From the NCBI RefSeq assembly GCF_910592395.1, contig NC_088311.1, positions 20,462,501 through 20,526,500 on the forward strand: a DNA stretch of 64,000 nucleotides. The letters run 5' to 3'. The stretch's first letter is position 1; each line of letters starts with the position of its first letter. A model generated the notes under the pieces. It was not told the DNA's origin, did not search any database, and saw only the letters and a list, made by a program, of their open reading frames with translations. Of this stretch, positions 24,001-33,291 are shown in pieces. The position numbers were made by a program, and so were the translations under genes. The stretch comes from Lineus longissimus. Lineage: Eukaryota > Nemertea > Pilidiophora > Heteronemertea > Lineidae.

Positions 24001-27000
24001 AGAGCCTCAAGGTTAGACCTGATCCTTGACTCAGCTTGGCCACAAAATGGCGCAGACAGTCTGCTATTTTAATGCCATAGATTTTTCGGCAAGATTTAAT
24101 ACATCTTGCTCGGATTGGAGGTTTTTCTGCAAGGTTTAAGACATCTTGCTAAGGATTGATTGAAATGCCTCATTCTGATTCCATATATTATAGGTTCAAC
24201 TAGTCTTTTAGGTGAGAGGTTGCAAGACTCGGTATTATCGCTGCCTTTGGGATGACGAAGAACGACCCTCCCAACCAACCTGAGGGAGAGCCTCAAGGTT
24301 ACACCTGATCCTTGATTCAGCTTGGCCACAAAATGGCGCAGATAGTCTGCTATTTCAATGCCATAGATTTTTTGGCAAGATTTAATACATCTTGCTCGGA
24401 TTGGAGATTTTTTAGCAAGGTTTGAGACATCTTGCTAAGGATTGATTGAAATGCCTCATTCTGATTCCATATTTTCAAGGTTCAACTATTCTTTTAGGTG
24501 AGAAGTTGCAAGTCTCGGTATCATCAATATCTTTGGGATGACAATGAACGACCCTCCCAACGAACCTGAAGCAGAGTCTCAAGGTCAGACCTGATCCTTG
24601 ACTCAGCTTGGCAACAAAATGGCGCAGACAGTCTGCTATTTTAATGCCATAGATTTTTCGGCAAGATTTACTACATCTTGCTCGGATTGGAGATTTTTCT
24701 GCAAGGTTTAAGACATCTTGCTAAGGATTGATTGAAATGCCTCATTCTGATTCCATATTTTATAGGTTCAACTAGTCTTTTAGGTGAGAGGTTGAAGTCT
24801 CGGTATTGTCGCTGCCTTCGGGATGACGAAGAACGACCCTCCCAACCAACCTGAGGGAGAGTCTCAAGGTTAGACCTGATCCTTGATTCAGCTTGGCAAC
24901 AAAATGGCACAGACAGTCTGCTATTTTAATGCCATAGACTTTTCGGCAAGATTTAATACATCTTGCTCGGATTGGAGATCTTGCTGCAAGGTTTAAGACA
25001 TCTTGCTCAGGATTGATTGAAATGCCTCATTCTGATTCCATATTTTGAAGGTTCAACTAGTCTTTTAGGTGAGAGGTTGCAAGTCTTGGTATTGTCGCTG
25101 CCTTTGGGATGACGAAGAACGACCCTCCCAACCAACCTGAGGGAGAGCCTCAAGGTTAGACCTGATCCTTGACTCAGCTTGGCCACAAAATGGCACAGAT
25201 AGTCTGCTATTTTAATGCCATAGATTTTTCGGCAAGATTTAAATACTTCTTGCTCGGATTGGAGATTTTTCTGCAAGGTTTAAGACATCTTGCTAAGGAT
25301 TGATTGAAATGCCTCATTCTGATTCCATATTTTATAGGTTCAACTAGTCTTTTAGGTGAGAAGTTGCAAGTCTCGGTATTATCGCTGCCTTTGAGATGAC
25401 GAAGAACGACCCTCCCAACCAACCTGAGAGAGGGCCTCATGGTAACACTCGATCCTTGACTTAGCTAGGCAACAAAATGGCGCAGACAGTCTGCTATTTT
25501 AATGCCATAGATTTTTCGGCAAGATTTAATACATCTTGCTCGGATTGGAGATTTTTCTGCAAGGTTTAAGACATCTTGCTCAGGATTGATTGAAATGCCT
25601 CATTCTGATTCCATATTTTGAAGGTTCAACTAGTCTTTTAGGTGAGAGGTTGCAAGTCTCGGTATCATCACTGCCTTTGAGATGACAATGAACGACCCTC
25701 CAAACCAACCTGAGGGAGAGTCTCAAGGTTAGACCTGATCCTTGACTCAGCTTGGCAACAAAAAGGCGCAGACAGTCTGCTATTTTAATGCCATAGATTT
25801 TTCGGCAAGATTTAATACATCTTGCTCGGATTGGAGATTTTTCTGCAAGGTTTAAGACATCTTGCTAAGGATTGATTGAAATGCCTCATTCTGATTCCAT
25901 ATATTATAGGTTCAACTAGTCTTTTAGGTGAGAGGTTGCAAGACTCGGTATTATCGCTGCCTTTGGGATGACGAAGAACGACCCTCCCAACCAACCTGAG
26001 GGAGAGCCTCAAGGTTACACCTGATCCTTGATTCAGCTTGGCCACAAAATGGCGCAGATAGTCTGCTATTTCAATGCCATAGATTTTTTGGCAAGATTTA
26101 ATACATCTTGCTCGGATTGGAGATTTTTTAGCAAGGTTTGAGACATCTTGCTAAGGATTGATTGAAATGCCTCATTCTGATTCCATATTTTCAAGGTTCA
26201 ACTATTCTTTTAGGTGAGAAGTTGCAAGTCTCGGTATCATCAATATCTTTGGGATGACAATGAACGACCCTCCCAACGAACCTGAGGCAGAGTCTCAAGG
26301 TCAGACCTGATCCTTGACTCAGCTTGGCAACAAAATGGCGCAGACAGTCTGCTATTTTAATGCCATAGATTTTTCGGCAAGATTTACTACATCTTGCTCG
26401 GATTGGAGATTTTTCTGCAAGGTTTAAGACATCTTGCTAAGGATTGATTGAAATGCCTCATTCTGATTCCATATTTTATAGGTTCAACTAGTCTTTTAGG
26501 TGAGAGGTTGAAGTCTCGGTATTGTCGCTGCCTTCGGGATGACGAAGAACGACCCTCCCAACCAACCTGAGGGAGAGTCTCAAGGTTAGACCTGATCCTT
26601 GATTCAGCTTGGCAACAAAATGGCACAGACAGTCTGCTATTTTAATGCCATAGACTTTTCGGCAAGATTTAATACATCTTGCTCGGATTGGAGATCTTGC
26701 TGCAAGGTTTAAGACATCTTGCTCAGGATTGATTGAAATGCCTCATTCTGATTCCATATTTTGAAGGTTCAACTAGTCTTTTAGGTGAGAGGTTGCAAGT
26801 CTTGGTATTGTCGCTGCCTTTGGGATGACGAAGAACGACCCTCCCAACCAACCTGAGGGAGAGCCTCAAGGTTAGACCTGATCCTTGACTCAGCTTGGCC
26901 ACAAAATGGCACAGATAGTCTGCTATTTTAATGCCATAGATTTTTCGGCAAGATTTAAATACTTCTTGCTCGGATTGGAGATTTTTCTGCAAGGTTTAAG

Positions 27001-27528
27001 ACATCTTGCTAAGGATTGATTGAAATGCCTCATTCTGATTCCATATTTTATAGGTTCAACTAGTCTTTTAGGTGAGAAGTTGCAAGTCTCGGTATTATCG
27101 CTGCCTTTGGGATGACGAAGAACGACCCTCCCAACCAACCTGAGAGAGGGCCTCATGGTAACACTCGATCCTTGACTTAGCTAGGCAACAAAATGGCGCA
27201 GACAGTCTGCTATTTTAATGCCATAGATTTTTCGGCAAGATTTAATACATCTTGCTCGGATTGGAGATTTTTCTGCAAGGTTTAAGACATCTTGCTCAGG
27301 ATTGATTGAAATGCCTCATTCTGATTCCATATTTTGAAGGTTCAACTAGTCTTTTAGGTGAGAGGTTGCAAGTCTCGGTATCATCACTGCCTTTGAGATG
27401 ACAATGAACGACCCTCCAAACCAACCTGAGGGAGAGTCTCAAGGTTAGACCTGATCCTTGACTCAGCTTGGCAACAAAAAGGCGCAGACAGTCTGCTATT
27501 TTAATGCCATAGATTTTTCGGCAAGATT
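20330..27528. repeat. Further nested duplications of 8, 10 and 6 monomers
   Basis: Offsets between variant-matched positions are 2,287 (20406 to 22693), 2,862 (21234 to 24096) and 1,716 bp (24096, 24671, 25007 and 25207 to 25812, 26387, 26723 and 26923), close to 8, 10 and 6 monomers. A segment at about 16600-17467 also recurs at 23180-24043 (offset about 6,576, 23 monomers). The 6-mer is a direct tandem duplication with very few differences. Confidence 0.85.
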
Positions 27529-28310
27529 TAATACATCTTGCTCGGATTGGAGATTTTTCTGCAAGGTTTAAGACATCTTGCTAAGGATTGATTGAAATGC
27601 CTCATTCTGATTCCATATTTTATAGGTTCAACTAGTCTTTTAGGTGAGAGGTTGCAAGTCTCGGTATTGTCGCTGCCTTTGGGATGACAATGAACGACCC
27701 TCCCAACCAACGTGAGGGAGGGCCTCATGGTAACACTCGATCCTTGACTCAGCTTGGCCAGAAAATGGGGCAGACAGTCTGCTATTTTAATGCCATAGAT
27801 TTTTCGGCAAGATTTAATACATCTTGCTTGGATTGGAGATTTTTCTGCAAGGTTTAAGACATCTTGCTAAGGATTGATTGAAATGCCTCATTCTGATTCC
27901 ATATTTTATAGGTTCAACTAGTCTTTTGGTGAGAGGTTGCAAGTCCCGGTATTGTCACTGCCTTTGGGATGACAATGAACGACCCTCCCAACCAACCCGA
28001 GGGAGAGCCTCAAGATTTGACTTGATCCTTGACTAAGCTTGGCCATAAAATGGCGCAGATAGCCTCAAGGTAAGACTCGATTCTTGACTCAGCTAGTCTG
28101 CTGTTTTAATGCCATAGATTGAAATCTTGAGCAGTGACTGAGATTATGTGACTTGAGTAAGATACAGCTGAAGCATCCAATATATTCAAGAATATAAAAA
28201 ACGGATTCCAACAAGAATGTAAAGATATGGAGGAGAGATTTCTAGCAGTTTTGAAAAGTCTTGCTAAAGATTTTATTCCAAATTGAACACATCATTCTTA
28301 TTCTAATATT

Positions 28311-28439
28311 TTAAAGGTTCAACAAGCCTAGGATCACATCTGAATCACTGACATCCCCATTCTGTAGAAAAGGAGCCCTGGGAAAGGAGAACCCATCAAA
28401 GATCGTCTCGAAAACATTGCCTTGATCAGGATACGCTGA
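28311..28439 (+). CDS. Candidate terminal exon after the satellite array
   Basis: Just past the last diverged monomer, two acceptor choices give open frames. From the acceptor cattctgtag, a phase-0 frame at 28368-28439 reads KRSPGKGEPIKDRLENIALI then RIR and a stop. It would join in phase with the 29-codon exon at 7445-7531. From ttttaaag at 28310, another frame reads FNKPRITSESLTSPFCRKGA and on to a stop at about 28424, needing a different phase. The start of this exon, GTTCAACAAGCCTAG, resembles the repeated unit edges of both arrays. Function unknown. Confidence 0.3.
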
Positions 28440-28863
28440 AAAACCACCGATGAGGAAAATCACTTCATCATCATCATCGTGGAAGTTTTATAACCCTTTT
28501 GGGTCTTCAACTTATAAGGTTTGTGAAAAATCAGTGCAATACAGTCTTATTTTCCATCTCTTCGAATCTGACACAGTCAATTCTTTAAGACATCCTCATT
28601 CCTTGTCTTTTATAGGCTACTTAGACTCATACTTAGACTGGTCATTCTCTATTGTTGTTTGTATATCAAAATATGGTGCCCACACAGAAAAACACAAAAA
28701 GACCAGGCGCTTTATAAAAACAAGGAAAAACGAAGTACGGTGTGGGAGAGTCGTCTCACTTGTAGTAAAAATATGAACTTTTTAATTTTTCCAGAGATTG
28801 TCTAAACGGGTTTTGAAAGTTTCAAGGGTATTTCTATTTGCAGCTACAACTTCATGTCAGTGA

Positions 28864-29118
28864 TGGAATACTGTCAGGAACAAACCTGATGAAAGAACTC
28901 TCATTGCTTACACCAATGTTCGCGTTGATACAGAGCTGGACGATCCCATTGATGCTCTTGTTTCAGGCAAATGTAATGAAGTGCTGTGCAAACGATCTGT
29001 TAAGCAAACATTTGTTCCAAATTGTAGCATAATATTTGTTCCAAAGAGTGATTTACCGACATGCTTGAAGATCACCTGTTTGTATTTGACAATGCAATAC
29101 TGCACAAATGTAATGTGA
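28864..29118 (+). CDS. Unassigned exon-like open frame
   Basis: One + strand frame stays open for 84 codons and contains PDERTLIAYTNVRVDTELDD followed by PIDALVSGKCNEVLCKRSVK, which reads like real protein rather than noise. A plausible acceptor (actgtcag at about 28877) precedes it and TGA follows at 29116-29118. No family recognised. The second half is repeated as degenerate DNA at about 29139-29260, so it may be part of an old repeat. Confidence 0.3.
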   Translation, partial: WNTVRNKPDERTLIAYTNVRVDTELDDPIDALVSGKCNEVLCKRSVKQTFVPNCSIIFVPKSDLPTCLKITCLYLTMQYCTNVM

Positions 29119-29260
29119 TGTAATGCAACGATACAATTTGTTAGGCAAAATGTTTGTTCAAAATTGTGATTTATCAACATGTTTGAAGATCACCTGTATG
29201 TAGATCACCTGTATGTAGATCACCTGTATGTATTTGACAATGCAATACTGCACATAATCT
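28997..29260. repeat. Direct repeat of ~140 bp with 15-bp microrepeat
   Basis: The stretch from GTTAAGCAAACATTTGTTCC to AATACTGCACAAATG recurs in diverged form from about 29139. The second copy contains three tandem copies of GATCACCTGTATGTA at about 29188-29235. Confidence 0.7.
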
Positions 29261-29520
29261 TTCACTGTGGCCCAGTGTGTTTTGCACCCTTGAAACTAAT
29301 GTAATTTAAACTTTTCAAGCCTGAATGCTCTTGGGAGCGCCCTTCCTGTTCTCAAATAGTCTGTGAATCAAATAAGCCACTTAAGTATGTTGATAACTTT
29401 ATCATTTCATACTGTGTCATCTTCCTTTGCCCCACATAGGCATATCTTTCATTATTTTCAATTATTTTTTATTTTTTAAAGATTTTTGGCATTTTTGTTT
29501 TTTCTTCAGTGGTACATGTA

Positions 29521-30480
29521 TGAGGCGCCATGTGGGACTTTAATTGTTTCCCTAAATTATTTCAAATAATGTCATTGTTTCAAACAAAAAATGAACAAAT
29601 CAGAAATTATTTCATCCAATAAAGTACATTTTAGAAACAATTATTTTGTATTCAAACCAGCGTTTTTATTTTTCAAACCATCGGTTTATTTTCAAACCAG
29701 GAAAACATACACAAATTGTTTCCATACCATAGTAGTTCTGCAAATCCATGGTTTGGAAACCATACCAAGTTGTCCTTTTTATTATTTCAAACCATGTGGA
29801 TTCGCAAAGTCATTATTTCAATGGTTTACAAACCACGAATATGTGCGTATTACATTCTTTGCATCCCATGAAAAATTGTATACGCTACAAACTTGTGGTA
29901 TGCATATAATTGTTTTACGCAGCCACGGGCGCCATGTAATTAAATCATTTGACGAAATTATTTGAAATAAGCAAATTATATCGAAATAAATGAGTGAACC
30001 AAGTCAATTGCATTGGATGATAAACAATCACGCACAAAATCATTATTTCCAAACCATCACTTTAACTTAGTAACAAACTGATCGTTTCAAATCATGAAAG
30101 TATGCACGAAATTATTTGTATACAATCTAATTGTACTCATCTAATGTTGATTATTTGCATCCCAGCAACGTTTTTTCAAACCATGAAAACGCGAACTCTG
30201 ATTGTTTCCATCCAATCACTTTCAAAAGTCATTGTTTCCATCCAAGCAAAACTACGTTCATAGTATGCGCACATGGTTTGCGCAGTAGACAGGTTTTAGG
30301 TCTCGTTAGGGAGTTTTTCCCAAATGTACGACGTCATCATCGCGTTTGAATACAAAATAATTGTTTCTAAAACGTACTTTATTGGATGAAATAATTTCTG
30401 ATTTGTTCATTTTTTGTTTGAAACAATGACATTATTTGAAATAATTTAGGGAAACAATTAAAGTCCCACATGGCGCCTCA
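29521..30480. mobile_element. 960-bp non-autonomous DNA transposon with 137-bp TIRs
   Basis: Left end TGAGGCGCCATGTGGGACTT at 29521 is the reverse complement of the right end at 30461-30480. The terminal inverted repeats are 29521-29657 and 30344-30480, 137 bp each, with very few mismatches. The element is flanked by TA on both sides, consistent with a TA target duplication as in Tc1/mariner-like families. The interior is rich in repeats of ATTATTTCAAACCAT and TTGTTTCCATCCAA and has no credible gene. Confidence 0.9.
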
Positions 30481-31080
30481 TATACATGTTGGTCATTATA
30501 GCTAGATTACAGGTAGGTTAGGCCTACAGGGTTACAGCATTAGTTTATTTCATGACTGGCAGTTAGTGCCGTCATCAGCAGCCACCTAGCGATAGGATTG
30601 AGACTAGTGAGTGCAGTAGGTGTAGGCGCAACGTATCTAAGGTTAGGGACTCACTGGTCTTTATCTCCAGGAAGATGACACACCTGGGTAATCATGGCGA
30701 AGCTGCAATACAATCTTATCACTGGTTTTAAACTTGATCCCAGTTGTTTGCTATAATTGGGCAAAGTTTGTTATCAGATTTTAAAACTCAGAGGCTCATG
30801 CCAGTGAGCATGTTGCGCGTTTTAATAGTAATAGTAGCTCGAATTGGGCACATGGCTTGAAAGGTTTAAAACATTGACCTGTGATAAAAAGGGTGAGTTT
30901 CTGGGAATGGCCTGCAAAGGCAATTGCTTTTTCTCACCCATTTTTTCACAATCAAATATTGTTTATAAAATGTAAAATGTATGATGTAAATAATGAAGTA
31001 AAAATGTATAACATAATAAGAAAGTACTTCTTTGAAGTTATTTATGTTTTGTTATGGTAAAATGAATTACAGGCCCTTAC
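30481..31080. other. No gene seen
   Basis: AT-rich DNA without a supported reading frame, splice pair or repeat structure that I can define. Confidence 0.4.
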
Positions 31081-31345
31081 TGTAAACTCACTCAGGAGCT
31101 GTCCGACCGTCAAATGGCAGCACCCGCTGGATCTGTCATATTCATAGTCCCCTGCTGTAAACTCACCCGGCCAGGAGCTGTCTGGGCTTCAAATGGCAGC
31201 ACATGCTGGATATATCAATATAGGACAGCCCCCCCCCCCCCCACTATAAACTCCCCCAGGAGCTGTCTTAACCTTAAATGTGGCAGCACCAGTGGGACAT
31301 ATCAGTCGCCTACCATCCTACTGTAAACTCACCCAGGAGCTATCG
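31081..31345. repeat. Tandem repeat, ~80-bp unit, 3.3 copies
   Basis: TGTAAACTCAC...CAGGAGCTGTC...AAATG-GCAGCACC recurs at about 31081, 31156, 31241 and 31321. A C homopolymer of about 15 bases lies inside the second unit. No coding meaning. Confidence 0.75.
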
Positions 31346-31436
31346 CCTCTTGATCATGTGAATCAAATGCTAGTCTGGAGGTCTCAGAAGCCCACTTTGT
31401 CCCCTCCAATAGATCTAAGACATGCCTTTTCCGAGG

Positions 31437-31616
31437 CCGGTGTAACATCTGTGGTTGTTCCCCATGTTTCAGTGTTTCCAAACAATAGGCAGCTAGAGAG
31501 ACCATGACTTTTCAATAGGGGGGATACACAGAAAAACTCGTCAATCTATTTTTGAGCGTTCCCAAACAATGAGGGGAAACACTCCAAAACAGAAACACTC
31601 AAAAACATTACACCGG
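31437..31616. mobile_element. 180-bp MITE, copy A
   Basis: Bounded by CCGGTGTAA and its reverse complement TTACACCGG. It is nearly identical over its whole length to the copy at 34637-34816, differing at only a few positions. Internally it has two related halves (GTGTTTCCAAACAATAGG and GCGTTCCCAAACAATGAGG). No coding capacity. Confidence 0.85.
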
Positions 31617-32087
31617 GATGGATGTACGCTATCCTGATTCAAATATTATTCATCATTCTCTTCGTTGGCCATCTTCTTAGGTGCCTGAGATAGTAAGTCA
31701 GGTGCCCGAGATGAAAAATAAACATCGTCACTGAAAAAAAACACCATGTCCTTTCACCAAGACGAGAATATCGTCTAAATCGGATTCTTGGTCGTGTGAA
31801 GACAAGTCTCAAATGGTCTGTGAGAGGTGTCTAAATGAACTCTTTGCGACCTCGATGTCAATCGTCAGAGATAACGCCCTAGTGGGAACAGGTTATGGAA
31901 TTCGGCACGCGGCGACTTCTAGTAGCGGACAATTCCAGCGATTTTTGCAAAGCGACAAATCGCGTCAGTGGGTTCAGGTTAGGCCGTCATTCAATTACTT
32001 TGTGTCCAGCAATTAGATTGGCCACCCGTTTATGATGGTGCGTCCGACAGATTACCTTGCGGGAGTTATCGGCGGTGAAAGGAGACT

Positions 32088-32375
32088 TTAGGACCGATAT
32101 TCACCGTCGATAAGTCGGCATGTCCTCAATCTCTCCGTGTCCATGAGAGGGCAGTTCTGGAGCACATGCTCTGGTGTCTGCAATGGCCAGTCCCAAGATG
32201 AAAGATAGTGGTCGCCTCTTTTCTGTCCATGTCTAGGAGTGTTACATCTCAAGTCCCCTCTTCTCTCTTGCCAGAGTTTTTGTGGGCCTTCTTCAGGAGT
32301 GTATTCATACTTCTCTGTACGAGGTACTGGAATATGGCAGTCACACAGCAACAAAAAATAATTTTGTTCAATCAA
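32088..32375 (-). pseudogene. LINE ORF2 C-terminal fragment
   Basis: The 95-codon frame contains TPEHVLQNCPLMDTERLRTC preceded by a histidine- and cysteine-bearing stretch. This is the common C-terminal zinc-finger-like end of jockey-type LINE ORF2 proteins, which use a 'TPEHVLQ.C' box. No RT core is adjacent, so only a fragment survives. Confidence 0.6.
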
Positions 32376-32440
32376 TTTTAATCAACATACATTGAGCTAT
32401 ATATACAAATTTTTGCTTTTTCTATAGGCTATATATTGTG

Positions 32441-32611
32441 TTATTCTTTGTTTGCAACACTTTGGGCTCTGCGGCACAAACTTCTGGCAACACTAGCCAA
32501 CAATGCCACCACAATATTTACAATACAGGCTACAATTGCTGATGTACTCTCGCTAAGCTGACCAACCGTTTTATCAATTTCATGAATCTCACTGTTGCTT
32601 ACTTTACCCTT
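32441..32611 (-). CDS. Unassigned exon-like frame with a hydrophobic segment
   Basis: On the minus strand, after a possible acceptor (ttttgactag), 56 codons read KGKVSNSEIHEIDKTVGQLS, then ESTSAIVACIVNIVVALLAS and a basic tail ending in TAA at 32441-32443. The middle 20 residues could form a membrane helix or amphipathic helix. No upstream exon was found before the ISCA1 3' region, and I do not recognise the family. It may be a real terminal exon or a transposon relic. Confidence 0.3.
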   Translation of the reverse strand, partial: KGKVSNSEIHEIDKTVGQLSESTSAIVACIVNIVVALLASVARSLCRRAQSVANKE

Positions 32612-33291
32612 CTAGTCAAAATCATTTGAATAAATTAGAACAGATACACGATGTACCGGGTATGTATCATGTGTTGTGGAGTATTCACAGGCTGCCAAGA
32701 CATTATGCCTTCATTCGTCTCAATTATCATACAAGACCCATGTCATGTAATTGTTATCATGCGCAATAAATTAGGAAGTGTTGAAGTATCATCTAAAAAA
32801 AAAAGAAGTGTCTTTTCAGGATGCCTCAACAAAAGTACACAATGTACATTACAAAATAACATTGGCTGTCGGATTAGCGCAGTGGATCAATGTCTGTCAC
32901 CTTGTTCTAGAGAAAAAAATTGAAATGAGATGGCTATGAAAAGTTTCCTATCACAGTATTTTCCCAGCAAATAGTCACAGCCCAGCAGTCAACCATGATA
33001 ATCATTCACATATCATTAAATTGCTAAGACACACACATGTGCTTTCCCAAATGTTTCAAATTTTTCTCGAAACTGTCATAAATAGAGCAATCCTACAAAC
33101 TATATATGGACATGTACAGTTACATATCCAACATTTTTCCTGACCAACTCCCATCAAGAACCTTGATAGTTCTTCACATTACCCTGTACAGCATAACAAC
33201 GCTTGGTTACTTTACATGGCTGTCATGAAAGTGTCAACTGAGGCATTGCATTTCCCTCTAATGTTTGTGTCACCTACGAACACATAATATG

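Larger units (their letters stand above)
10941..28110. repeat. 17-kb array of ~60 units of a 286-bp satellite
   Basis: The monomer is about 286 bp; landmarks are GAGAGGTTGCAAGTCTCGGT, AACGACCCTCCCAACCAACC, CTCAGCTTGGCCACAAAATG, AATGCCATAG, CATCTTGCTCGGATTGGAG and TTCAACTAGTCTTTTAGGTG. Copies differ by roughly 2-8 percent by eye. On the + strand each copy has an acceptor-like ttttatag before GTTCAAC, a CTTTTAG-GTGAG junction 18 bases later, and CTCAAG-gttaga (gtaaga in a few copies) about 104 bases after the acceptor. On the minus strand each copy opens a frame of about 66-111 codons (MAKLSQGSGLTLRLSLRLVG...), but 286 is not divisible by 3, so these do not join into one protein. One truncated monomer occurs at about 11358-11460. 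The last, strongly diverged monomer runs to about 28330 and resembles a single-copy intron end. Confidence 0.95.

Noticed and set aside
11110-27728. Dozens of minus-strand ORFs of 66-111 codons (MAKLSQGSGLTLRLSLRLVG...) in the satellite
   Set aside because: They are the same frame in each monomer. The 286-bp period is not divisible by 3, there is no joined protein and no splice scheme on that strand, and substitutions do not spare codon positions by eye.
8860-28110. CRISPR-like repeat-spacer array
   Set aside because: Units are contiguous long tandem repeats with no unique spacers, in eukaryotic DNA.
29591-29965. 124-codon ORF inside the 960-bp transposon
   Set aside because: Composed of Phe/Asn-rich translation of the interior repeats and overlaps the TIR; not a transposase.
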